From positions 310,001 to 374,000 of the forward strand of contig NZ_JAMTCO010000008.1 in NCBI RefSeq assembly GCF_024171925.1: a stretch of DNA of 64,000 nucleotides, written 5' to 3'. Both the position numbers and the translations under genes were made by a program. Shown here piece by piece: positions 9,439-17,072 of the stretch (positions are counted from its first letter, which is position 1; every line of letters begins with the position of its first letter). Below the pieces are notes generated by a model. That model was given only the letters and a program-made list of their open reading frames with translations, did not search any database and had not been told where the DNA came from. The DNA is from Actinokineospora diospyrosa (GTDB lineage: Bacteria > Actinomycetota > Actinomycetes > Mycobacteriales > Pseudonocardiaceae).

Positions 9439-11700
9439 CTACTGCGGTTGGTCGGGCTCGGGTTCCAGGGTGAACCAGACGGTGGTGCCTTGGGATGGGG
9501 TGGAGTCGAGGCGGAGGGTGCCGCCGTGGCGTTGGATGATGCGGTCGACTATGGCCAGGCCCGCGCCGTGGCCGCCGCCGTGGGAGTCGCGGGGGTGCAG
9601 GCGGCGGAAGAGGCGGAAGACGTCTTCTTGGTGGGCGGTGGGGATGCCGATGCCGTTGTCTCGGACGTAGACCGCCGGGGGGTTGCCGGGGGTGGTGCCG
9701 ACGGTGACGGTGCGGGGTGGGTGGGGGTTGGCGTACTTGGCGGCGTTGACCAGGAGGTTCACCAGGATCTCCTGGAGGCGTTCGGGGTCGGCGGAGATCG
9801 TGCTGCCCGGTTCGGGCAGGGTCACCTCGACGTCGTGTTCGGCCAGCCGGATGCCCGCGACCTCGAGGGCCTGCAGGGTGGCGGTGCGCAGGTCGACGGG
9901 GACGCGGTGCAGGGCGCCCTGGCCGAGTTGGGCGAAGTGCAGCAGGCTGTTGATCAGCTCGTCCATCCGCTGGGCGAGCTTCTGGATGGTGCCGAGCCTG
10001 CGCGCGGTGACCGCGTCCAGCTCGGGCGCGTCCTCGGTGATGAACGCGGCGGTGGTGGCGATGCCGCGCAGGGGTTCCTTCATCTCGTGCGCGGCGACGT
10101 GGGTGAAGGTGTCGAGGTCGTCGTTGGCGCGGCGCAGTTCGTCGTTGAGGGCGGCCAGTTCGGTGGCGCGGCGCAGCGCCGAGGTGCGCACGGCGTGCCC
10201 GAACTCCTCGGCCACCGCCGCGTCGGCCCCCGTCCACGGCAGGCAGTGGCCGCGCACGACCGCCTGGTAGACCGCCGAGGACCCGCGCGGGGTGAGCCGC
10301 TGGCCGTGCGGGCCCAGGAGGACCGGCTGGTCGGGGTCGGTCGCCCAGGTGCGGGCGGCGCGGCGTTCCCGGCGGACCCAGGCCACCAGGTCGCCGGTCC
10401 CGTCGAGGGCGAGCACCAGCACCCCGCTGAACCCGGTCGCGTACCGGGCGAACACCGGGTCGAGCTCGGTGAGGCTCTCGCAGCTCCACACCTGCCCCGC
10501 GGCCAGCGCGGGCACGTGCTCCCACAGCGCGGTGAGGGCACCGTCGTCGAGCGCGGCACCGGACACGGTGGCCTGGCCGCCGAGTCGCACCACCACCGCG
10601 TCGGCCACGATCAACCGGGCCAGCTCGTCGTTGTCGGCCAGCAGGGCGCCTGCCGTGACCAGGCTGAACAGCGCGGTGCGGGCGTGCTGGCGGGCGTTGG
10701 TGGCCTCGGTGTCCTGCAGCGCGGCCAGCTGCAACGACAGGGTGACGCCGAAGAACTCGCACGCCGCGCGGACCTCGGCGCTGAGCCTGCGGGGTTCGAG
10801 GCCGTGGCAGGCGATGAGGCCCCACAGCCTGCCGCCGTTGAGCAGCGACACCGACATCGACGAGCGCACGCCGATGTTGCGCAGGTACTCCAGGTGGAAC
10901 CCGGACACGGTGCGCAGGGTCGAGTCCGACAGGTCGAGCGGGTCGCCGGCCCCGGGCAGCACTTGCGGGACCAGCAGCGCGGTGTCGTCGTCGACGTCGT
11001 GGATGACCCGGATCCAGTTGCGCTCGTAGAGCCTGCGCGCCTGCGGCGGGATGTCGGTGGCGGGGAACCACAGGCCCAGCCACGGTTCCAGCTCGTCGGC
11101 GACGGACTCGGCGATCACCTCGCCCGGCCCGGCGGGGCCCTCGAAGCGGTAGGCGACCACGCGGTCGTAGCCGGTCAGGGCGCGGATCTCGGCGACGGCG
11201 GCGGCGCAGACGTCGACCACCGTGCGGCCGTGCTGCAGCTTGACCAGGGCGGTGCGCACGGCGGGGTAGAAGTGGGAGAACACGAACGGCCGCTCGGCGG
11301 TGGCGGGCTCCAACTCGACCACGACCCGCCCGTCGGCGCGGTAGACGGTCGCGTCGAACCCCCGGCTGCCCAGGGTGAGGGCGAGCATGCCGCGGTCGCC
11401 GGTGGGGGCCGCGAGGGTGGCGTGCACCGCGGCCAGCCCCGCCGACCCGAACAGCGCCTCGGCGGACGTGCCGACCACCGCGTCGGTGGGGACGCCGAGC
11501 AGCGCCGCGCAGTTGGAGCTGGCGACCTCGACGCGCCCGTCGGCGCCGATGGCGAGCAGGGCGCCGTAGGACTGGATGCCGCCGAGGCGGTGGATCGGCT
11601 CGTTCAGGCACACCGACAGGTCGAACGGGGTCCCGGACTCCACTTCGGCGGCCCGCTCGCGGTCATCGGGCTGCCACCCGCCCTCATCGCCCGTGCCCAC
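9439..11700 (-). CDS. Bacteriophytochrome-type sensor histidine kinase
   Basis: A 753-residue red/far-red photoreceptor kinase. Order: PAS-like domain (~20-125) with Cys31 in VCLNEPIH, the expected biliverdin attachment site; GAF domain (~130-310) with PATDIPP (Asp216) and FHLEYLRNIGV (His269), the chromophore-pocket signatures; PHY domain (~315-510) with the tongue motif TPRGSSAVYQ; then HisKA with AAHEMKEPLR (His538) and a HATPase_c domain with NLLVNAAKYA and DNGIGIP. The chromophore and phosphoacceptor residues are all present, so it should be functional. The GTG at 11700 follows GGCGGGGG; a second GTG two codons earlier is possible. It is divergent from the SpoIIE phosphatase/response regulator pair. 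No heme oxygenase gene for biliverdin is seen in this window. Confidence 0.93.
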   Translation of the reverse strand: MGTGDEGGWQPDDRERAAEVESGTPFDLSVCLNEPIHRLGGIQSYGALLAIGADGRVEVASSNCAALLGVPTDAVVGTSAEALFGSAGLAAVHATLAAPTGDRGMLALTLGSRGFDATVYRADGRVVVELEPATAERPFVFSHFYPAVRTALVKLQHGRTVVDVCAAAVAEIRALTGYDRVVAYRFEGPAGPGEVIAESVADELEPWLGLWFPATDIPPQARRLYERNWIRVIHDVDDDTALLVPQVLPGAGDPLDLSDSTLRTVSGFHLEYLRNIGVRSSMSVSLLNGGRLWGLIACHGLEPRRLSAEVRAACEFFGVTLSLQLAALQDTEATNARQHARTALFSLVTAGALLADNDELARLIVADAVVVRLGGQATVSGAALDDGALTALWEHVPALAAGQVWSCESLTELDPVFARYATGFSGVLVLALDGTGDLVAWVRRERRAARTWATDPDQPVLLGPHGQRLTPRGSSAVYQAVVRGHCLPWTGADAAVAEEFGHAVRTSALRRATELAALNDELRRANDDLDTFTHVAAHEMKEPLRGIATTAAFITEDAPELDAVTARRLGTIQKLAQRMDELINSLLHFAQLGQGALHRVPVDLRTATLQALEVAGIRLAEHDVEVTLPEPGSTISADPERLQEILVNLLVNAAKYANPHPPRTVTVGTTPGNPPAVYVRDNGIGIPTAHQEDVFRLFRRLHPRDSHGGGHGAGLAIVDRIIQRHGGTLRLDSTPSQGTTVWFTLEPEPDQPQ

Positions 11701-11797
11701 CCGCACACCCCCGCCGGTCCGGTCGACGCTCGTGCAGTCGACACACCCGCAGGACCCTACAGTTGGGTCGGCGTCCCCGAACGAGCGAAGTGGAAGC

Positions 11798-13729
11798 GTG
11801 CACCCGAACCGAGAAGGGCACTGGCCGGACCGACTGCACCGGTTGTGGCGATCGGCGTTCGCGTCGGTGAGCACCAGGCAGTTCGCCGACGAGCTGTACT
11901 CGGGGCTGCTGGAGCTGCCCGGTGTGCGCGCCGTGCTCGGCGGCCGGTTGTCGCCCGCGGACGAGGTGCTGGTGACCCGGTGGGCCGACGCGACCGGGCT
12001 GCACAGCGCGGCGGCCGGGCTCGCCGCGGACATCGCCGACCTGGTCGTCGACCTGCCCGAGGACGGCGTCGTCGTGCCGCTGCCGCTGCTCGCGCGCCGC
12101 TCCCCCGGTCTCGCCGCCCGCGCGGCGGCCTCGGGCGGGGACGGTCTGCTGCTGATCGCCTTCGACGTCGCCGAGGGCGGGCGGGGCCTGCTGGGGCTGG
12201 CCACCGTGGCCGACGGGAGCGACACCGAGCTGCTGACGACGGCGTTGTCGCAGGTCATCGAGGTGGTCGTGGCGGCGGACCACCGGATCAGCGAGCAGCG
12301 CACCCTGGAGGACCTGCAGGCCGTCGACGCGCTGCTGGCCGAGGCGTCGCTGCGAATGGACGCCTCGCTCGACATCGCCGACACGTTGCGGGCGGTGCTG
12401 CGGATGGTCGTCCCGGCGCTGGCCGACGGCGCGGCCGTGCACATCCGGCGGGAGGAGCGGATGGTGCAGGTCGCCGCCGCGCACGTCGACGCGCGCCGGG
12501 AGGCCCTGCTCGCCGAGCACCTGCGGGCCGGGCACTGGGCGGGTGAGCCGGTCATCGCGGGTGCCGCCCGCGCGGGGGACGGCCCGGTCGCGGCGGGTCT
12601 GCCGGTCGAGGTGGGGTTGGCCACGATGACGATGGGTGTCCTGCGGGCCCGGGGCCGCGACGTCGGGCTGCTCACGTTCTTCCACCGGGGCACCCCGGCC
12701 AAGCGGGTCACTACGCGGTTCCTGCACGACCTGGCGAGCCGCGCCGCTCTGGCGATCGACAACGCGACGCTGTACGAGCAGCGCCGCCACGACGTCGCCT
12801 CGTTGCAGCAGCACCTGTTGCCCGCGGTGCTGCCGACGGTGCCCGGGCTGGAGTTCGCCGCCGGGTACAACGCCGCCGACCACGCCCTGGAGGTCGGTGG
12901 CGACTTCTACGGGGTGGTCGACCAACCGGACGGGGCCGTGGTCGCGCTGGTGGGCGACGTGTGCGGGCGGGGCGCCCCGGCGACGGCGCTGACCGGGCTG
13001 GCCCGGCACACGCTGGAGACGGTGCTCGCCGAGGGCGGCCCGGCGCCGCACGCGCTGGGGATCCTCAACCGGAAGATGCTGCGGGACGGGATCACCCGGT
13101 TCCTGACCATCGCGACCGCGACGTTGCGGCCGGGGTCGCGGGGTGAGTGGTGGGTGGAGACCCAGTCGGCGGGGCACCCGGCTCCCCTGCTGGTGCGCCG
13201 GGGCGGGACGGTGGTGGAGTCGCGGTGCCGGGGGCGGCTGGTGGGGGTGTTCGCCGAGCTGGACCTGCGGCCCGCCACCGACCGGCTGCTGCCCGGTGAG
13301 CTCCTGGTGCTGTTCTCCGACGGCCTCATCGAGGCCCGCGACGCCGACGGCGGCTTCTACGGCGACACCGAGCTGCCGTTGACGTTGACCAGGTCCAGGG
13401 AGCTGCCCGTGGCGGAGATGGTCGAGGCGTTGCTGGCCGGGGCGGGCCGCTACCACGTCAACGACGACGTCGCGGTGCTCGCGGTCCGCAACCTCGGCGT
13501 CACCGCGCTCGACCGCGTGCTGCCCGCGCACGAGGTGCTCGGCGCCGTCGAGAACGCCCTCCGGGAGCTGACGCACCCCGGCTGCCCGCCCGACCACCTG
13601 GCCCGGTTCGTCGCGGGCCGCTCGACCGACATCAGGGCGAAGGTGGCAGGCGACGCGGAGTGGGCGCGGGTCGAGCTCACCGCCGTGGACCCCAACGGAG
13701 GAACCGCGTGGACCGAACTGACAGCCTGA
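11798..13729 (+). CDS. GAF domain SpoIIE-type PP2C phosphatase
   Basis: A 643-residue protein likely to dephosphorylate an anti-sigma-factor antagonist, as RsbU-type enzymes do. After an N-terminal region of about 170 residues comes a GAF sensor domain (~175-335), then a PP2C/SpoIIE domain (~355-560) with metal-site motifs EVGGDFYG, VGDVCGRG, SAGHPAPLL and LFSDGLIEAR, ending ...HVNDDVAVLAV. About 75 further residues are not assigned. The GTG at 11798 was chosen because it follows AAGTGGAAG and the residues before it look non-coding; TACAGT at 11758-11763 could be a -10 element. It is divergent from the phytochrome and overlaps the response regulator by 22 bp, so the three genes look like one light-signalling module. 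Confidence 0.88.
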   Translation: MHPNREGHWPDRLHRLWRSAFASVSTRQFADELYSGLLELPGVRAVLGGRLSPADEVLVTRWADATGLHSAAAGLAADIADLVVDLPEDGVVVPLPLLARRSPGLAARAAASGGDGLLLIAFDVAEGGRGLLGLATVADGSDTELLTTALSQVIEVVVAADHRISEQRTLEDLQAVDALLAEASLRMDASLDIADTLRAVLRMVVPALADGAAVHIRREERMVQVAAAHVDARREALLAEHLRAGHWAGEPVIAGAARAGDGPVAAGLPVEVGLATMTMGVLRARGRDVGLLTFFHRGTPAKRVTTRFLHDLASRAALAIDNATLYEQRRHDVASLQQHLLPAVLPTVPGLEFAAGYNAADHALEVGGDFYGVVDQPDGAVVALVGDVCGRGAPATALTGLARHTLETVLAEGGPAPHALGILNRKMLRDGITRFLTIATATLRPGSRGEWWVETQSAGHPAPLLVRRGGTVVESRCRGRLVGVFAELDLRPATDRLLPGELLVLFSDGLIEARDADGGFYGDTELPLTLTRSRELPVAEMVEALLAGAGRYHVNDDVAVLAVRNLGVTALDRVLPAHEVLGAVENALRELTHPGCPPDHLARFVAGRSTDIRAKVAGDAEWARVELTAVDPNGGTAWTELTA

Positions 13730-14142
13730 CCGACGCCAACCTCGTGCTGGTCGTCGAGGACAGCGAGGTCGACCGCGAGGCCATCGACCGCGCCCTGTCG
13801 CGCTCGCACCCCGAACTCCTGCTGGAGTTCCTGCCCAACGGCAACGCCGTCCTCGAGCGCCTGCGCGACCCCACCCGCCCCCGCCCCGCCCTCATGTTCC
13901 TCGACCTCTCCATGCCCGGCGTCGACGGCTACGGCGTCCTGTCCGCCGTGCGCGCCGACCCCGACTTCGCCGCGCTGACCATCATCGTGCTGACCTCCTC
14001 AACAACCTCCGCCGACATCGAACGCTGCTACGCCGCGGGCGCCGACAGCTACATCTACAAACCGGTCAACTTCGCCCTCTTCCGCACCGTCCTCCAAGGC
14101 GCCGTCGACTACTGGCACTCCCTGCCTGACCGCCCCCGGTGA
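13708..14142 (+). CDS. Single-domain response regulator (CheY/Rcp1-like)
   Basis: A 144-residue receiver domain with no output domain. It shows the acidic pair in VVEDSEVD, the phosphoacceptor Asp66 in LMFLDLSMPG, the Thr/Ser in VLTSSTT and the Lys of YKPVN. Stand-alone receivers of this kind (Rcp1-like) are common partners of bacterial phytochrome kinases. The GTG at 13708 has a strong GGAGG just upstream and lies inside the 3' end of the phosphatase gene, so translation is probably coupled. It most likely takes phosphate from the divergent phytochrome kinase and passes the signal on, perhaps to the phosphatase. A 20-bp perfect palindrome follows its stop codon. Confidence 0.88.
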   Translation: MDRTDSLTDANLVLVVEDSEVDREAIDRALSRSHPELLLEFLPNGNAVLERLRDPTRPRPALMFLDLSMPGVDGYGVLSAVRADPDFAALTIIVLTSSTTSADIERCYAAGADSYIYKPVNFALFRTVLQGAVDYWHSLPDRPR

Positions 14143-14150
14143 CCGGACCC

Positions 14151-14170
14151 CGGGATCAGCGCTGATCCCG
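14151..14170. terminator. Perfect 20-bp palindrome after the response regulator
   Basis: CGGGATCAGCGCTGATCCCG is its own reverse complement and begins 8 bases after the response regulator stop. It sits between two convergent transcription units, so a terminator role for both directions is plausible, though a perfect palindrome without loop could also be a protein-binding site. Confidence 0.45.
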
Positions 14171-14208
14171 CCGCGGCCAGGAATGCAACCACGCCTGGCC
14201 AAGCGCCA
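14171..14208 (+). pseudogene. Relict fragment related to the gene at 16126-16473
   Basis: This stretch reads RGQECNHAWPS in the forward strand. It matches RGHECNHAWPG of the hypothetical protein encoded at 16126-16473, with an uninterrupted 18-base identity and scattered matches either side. Similarity stops abruptly after it. It looks like the remnant of a duplicated copy. The rest of 14209-14369 shows no gene. Confidence 0.4.
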
Positions 14209-14369
14209 CAGCCGGGTCCGGTCGAGGTGTTCGACCTTGCCGCTGGTGTGCGGCCGTGTGAGGCGAGTCCTTTGTGGAGGATCTCGGCGGGTCGGAGATG
14301 TGGGCAATGGCTGGGAGCTGTTGTCGGTCAGCACCTGCAGTGGGGGGCCAGGCCCGGAAACGTCCGTGG

Positions 14370-15596
14370 CTAGCCGAGTTGGTCGCGGCGGCGGGTGAGG
14401 TGGGTGGTCTCGGCGGGGTTGTCCGCCAGGTCGATGGCCTTGTCGTAGGCGGCGCGGGCGGGTTCGGTCCGGCCCAGTCGGCGCAGGAGGTCGGCTCGGG
14501 TGGCGTGGTACGGGTGGTAGTGGGCCAGGTGGGGTTCGAGGCGGTCGACGGCCGCGAGCGCGACCTCGGGACCGTCCAGCTCGGCGAGGGCGATGGCCCG
14601 GTTGAGGGCCACGACGGGTGAGGCGTCGATGCTGGTGAGGTGGGTGTAGAGGGCGAGGATCTGCGACCAGTCGGTGTCGCGGATGTCACGGGCGCTGGTG
14701 TGGACGGCGTTGATGGCGGCGAGGAGTTGGTAGCGGCCGGGGGCGATGCCGGTGGCCAGGCGTTGGCGGACCAGCCGGTGGCCCTCGGCGATGAGCGCTG
14801 GGTCCCAGGCGCCGCGGTTCTGCTCGTCCAGGGGGACCAGGTCGCCGGTGGTCGAGGTCCGGGCGGGGCGGCGGGCCTCGGTGAGCAGCATCAGGGCGAG
14901 CAGGCCGGTGACCTCGCCGTCCTCGGGGAGGAGGGTGTGGATGAGGCGGGTGAGCCGGATGGCCTCGGCGGTGAGGCCGGGGCGCACCGTGTCGGTGTCG
15001 GGGCCGCTCGCGAGGTAGCCCTCGTTGAACACCAGGTAGAGCACGGCGAGCACACCGGTGACGCGCGCCGGGAGGTCCTCGGCGGACGGGACCCGGTACG
15101 GGATGCGGGCGGTCTTGATCTTGGCTTTGGCCCGGGTGATCCGCTGGCCCATGGCGGTCTCCTGGACCAGGAAGGCCCGGGCGATCTCGGCGACGGTCAA
15201 GCCGCCGACCAACCGCAGGGTCAGCGCCACCCGGGCCTCCACGGCCAGCGCCGGGTGGCAGCAGGTGAAGATCAGCCGGAGGCGGTCGTCGTCGATGGCA
15301 CCGAGGGACTCGGGCGGGTCGTCGTCGCGCACCAGCCGGGCCTCCTCGTGCTTGTCGTCGCGTTTGGCCTCGCGGCGGATCCGGTCGATGGCCTTGCGGG
15401 TGGCGGTGGTGGTCAGCCAGGCGCCGGGGTTGGGCGGCACGCCGTCGGCGGGCCAGCGCTCGACGGCGGTCGCGAAGGCCTCCGCGGTCGACTCCTCGGC
15501 GATGTCCAGGTCGCCGAACTTCCTGGTCAGGGCGGCGACCACCCGCGCCCACTCCCGGTGGTGCGCCTGGGTGATCGCCGCCCGCGCGTCGCTCAC
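14370..15596 (-). CDS. ECF42-type RNA polymerase sigma factor
   Basis: A 408-residue sigma factor: sigma2 region near the N-terminus (DLDIAEESTAEAFATAVERWP...NPGAWLTTTATRKAID), sigma4 region (~110-180, LVGGLTVAEIARAFLV), then the long C-terminal TPR-like extension (DUF6596) that marks the ECF42 group. These factors direct RNA polymerase to their own DGPF operon; no anti-sigma factor is expected and the C-terminal extension is thought to control activity. The GTG start at 15596 overlaps the stop of the DGPF gene by 4 bp (GTGA), so the two are translationally coupled. A second ECF42 of the same design lies at 56345-57580. Target genes beyond the operon are unknown. Confidence 0.9.
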   Translation of the reverse strand: MSDARAAITQAHHREWARVVAALTRKFGDLDIAEESTAEAFATAVERWPADGVPPNPGAWLTTTATRKAIDRIRREAKRDDKHEEARLVRDDDPPESLGAIDDDRLRLIFTCCHPALAVEARVALTLRLVGGLTVAEIARAFLVQETAMGQRITRAKAKIKTARIPYRVPSAEDLPARVTGVLAVLYLVFNEGYLASGPDTDTVRPGLTAEAIRLTRLIHTLLPEDGEVTGLLALMLLTEARRPARTSTTGDLVPLDEQNRGAWDPALIAEGHRLVRQRLATGIAPGRYQLLAAINAVHTSARDIRDTDWSQILALYTHLTSIDASPVVALNRAIALAELDGPEVALAAVDRLEPHLAHYHPYHATRADLLRRLGRTEPARAAYDKAIDLADNPAETTHLTRRRDQLG

Positions 15597-15916
15597 AGGA
15601 ACGGTCGGACCTCGACCTTGCGGTTGCACGCCTTCGACCCCTCGGCCGCCAACCGCAGCGCCACGTCGAGGTCCGGCGCCCGCAGGATCCAGAACCCGAC
15701 GATGAACTCCTTGGACTCCACGAACGGCCCGTCGGTCACCACCCCGGCGTCCGCCCGGTTGTCCAGCACCGTGGCCGACGTCGGCCCACCGAGCCCGCCC
15801 GCGAAGACCCAGTACCCCTCGGCCTGGAGCCGCTCGTTGAACACGTCGATCGCCGCGTGCTCCTCGTCGGTGGCCAGCGCGCCGCTGTCGTGGATCACGG
15901 AAACCAGGTACTCCAT
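15593..15916 (-). CDS. YCII-related DGPF-domain protein
   Basis: A 107-residue small alpha/beta protein of the YCII family. The sequence VTDGPFVESKEFIVGFWIL contains the name-giving DGPF motif. Such proteins almost always sit beside ECF42 sigma factors, and their chemistry is not established. The ATG at 15916 has AGGAG 11 bases upstream, and the N-terminal MEYLVSVIHD strand is the usual beginning of the fold, so longer upstream starts were rejected. It is first in the operon with the sigma factor, which it overlaps by 4 bp. Confidence 0.88.
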   Translation of the reverse strand: MEYLVSVIHDSGALATDEEHAAIDVFNERLQAEGYWVFAGGLGGPTSATVLDNRADAGVVTDGPFVESKEFIVGFWILRAPDLDVALRLAAEGSKACNRKVEVRPFL

Positions 15917-15970
15917 CTGAAGCTCAACTCCTGTGGTCACCGGCGCCCCGCGTGAGCGCCTCACCCCTGC

Positions 15971-15997
15971 AACGAACACCCCGGCCCCGATCCGACA
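15971..15997 (-). promoter_or_regulatory. Possible ECF42-type promoter for the DGPF operon
   Basis: On the reverse strand TGTCGG (15997-15992), a 17-base spacer and CGTT (15974-15971) resemble the published ECF42 motif TGTCGA...CG(A/T)C, with one mismatch in each element. It is 55-80 bases upstream of the DGPF start. Weak match only. Confidence 0.3.
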
Positions 15998-16125
15998 CCC
16001 CGACCAAACTTTCTTCCCACTCCGCCACGCACGACGCCTGAACCTGCCACGACCGGAGGAGCTCGCCAGGGTGAGCCCCGTCTACTGCATCTGCGTTCCC
16101 GGCCGCGCTGGTCAGTACAGGCAGG

Positions 16126-16473
16126 TCAGCTTGACTCGCGCTCAGCGAGGAACTCGTCGAGCAGTTCGAAGAGCACGGTGATGGCGCGGGTCTCGGCTTC
16201 CGGGGGCAGGTCGGCGGAGTTAGTCCAGCCTTCCGGGAGGGCCAGGTGCAGGACGACGCCTGGCCAGGCGTGGTTGCACTCGTGTCCACGGCGGGCCATC
16301 AGCCATTCCCGGAAGCCGTCCAGCAGGGTGCCGCCCAACCGTCGTGCCGCGCTGTCGTAGCCGTCGAGGAACGCGGTGGCTCCGGCGTAGCTTGAGCGGC
16401 CGATGAACATGCCGAGATGGGTGGCGACTACCGCGAAGTACTCCCGGTCGGGTGCCGTGCGCAGGTCGATCAC
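16126..16473 (-). CDS. Hypothetical protein
   Basis: A 115-residue protein of unknown function. It starts at a GTG (16473) and contains an aromatic-rich centre (GFREWLMARRGHECNHAWPG) and an acidic helical end (TVLFELLDEFLAERESS). No membrane segment, signal peptide or catalytic motif is visible. Small proteins with this kind of layout occur widely in actinomycetes, sometimes in toxin loci, but I do not recognise a named family. A short relict of the same sequence occurs at 14171-14208, pointing to local duplication. No strong ribosome site is seen. Confidence 0.65.
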   Translation of the reverse strand: MIDLRTAPDREYFAVVATHLGMFIGRSSYAGATAFLDGYDSAARRLGGTLLDGFREWLMARRGHECNHAWPGVVLHLALPEGWTNSADLPPEAETRAITVLFELLDEFLAERESS

Positions 16474-16526
16474 AGGGCCGATTCTGCCAGGTCACAGCGG
16501 CTGGCCCCAGGCCGTCGGGAGGGTGC

Positions 16527-16970
16527 TCAGGTGGTCGCGCCGCCGAGGATGCGCACCAGGTTGTCCTCGGTCTCGGTGCCCAGTTTCTCCAGCGCGATCT
16601 TGGCCAGCGGTGCCGCGAGTTTCGCCGCGCCGTGGAACTCGACGTGGGCGTGGTAGGTCACCGAGCTCGTCCCCTGGTGCTCGCCCGGCAGCACGCGGAT
16701 GTCGTCGGTCGAGGTGGCTGTGTCGTTCTTCCCGACGAACCGGAGGCGGTCGGCTTCGGCGGCCGTGAGCTCGTAGGTCAACTCGGTCTCCGAGCCCAGG
16801 AACTTGGAGACGTTGCGCCAGGTGGAGCCCACTCGGACCGGGCCGTCGTCGAGGCGGTCGCAGCGGATCGTTCCCGGGTCCCACTCCTCGGCGCGCGCGA
16901 AGTCCCGCAGGTAGTCGAGCACGGCGTCCGGTGCGGTCTGGACGGTGAACGTTCGGGTGACGTCGACCAT
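16527..16970 (-). CDS. SRPBCC (START-like) domain protein
   Basis: A 147-residue polyketide-cyclase/dehydrase-like protein of the SRPBCC superfamily, which forms a deep hydrophobic ligand pocket. The pattern is typical: VTRTFTVQTAPDAVLDYLRDFARAEEWDPGT at the N-terminus split by the conserved W-D-P, GSTWRNV, several antiparallel strands, and a long C-terminal helix (LAAPLAKIALEKLGTETEDNL). The ATG at 16970 has a near-perfect GAGGAGGG site upstream. It appears to be transcribed alone. The ligand cannot be predicted. Confidence 0.85.
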   Translation of the reverse strand: MVDVTRTFTVQTAPDAVLDYLRDFARAEEWDPGTIRCDRLDDGPVRVGSTWRNVSKFLGSETELTYELTAAEADRLRFVGKNDTATSTDDIRVLPGEHQGTSSVTYHAHVEFHGAAKLAAPLAKIALEKLGTETEDNLVRILGGATT

Positions 16971-17072
16971 GGACCCTCCTCAGGGCAAGCGGGTGCAACA
17001 CGGGGACGAGCAGGGCAGTGATTCGTCCATGCCTGCCCTGTACCCGCGCCGCACCCACCGCAACCCACCGGG

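Noticed and set aside
9448..12546. Forward frame of over 1000 codons opposite the phytochrome gene
   Set aside because: No recognisable domain; the reverse strand encodes complete PAS-GAF-PHY-HisKA-HATPase domains.
11684..13597. Reverse frame opposite the SpoIIE phosphatase
   Set aside because: Low-complexity translation without domains; the forward frame has intact PP2C motifs.
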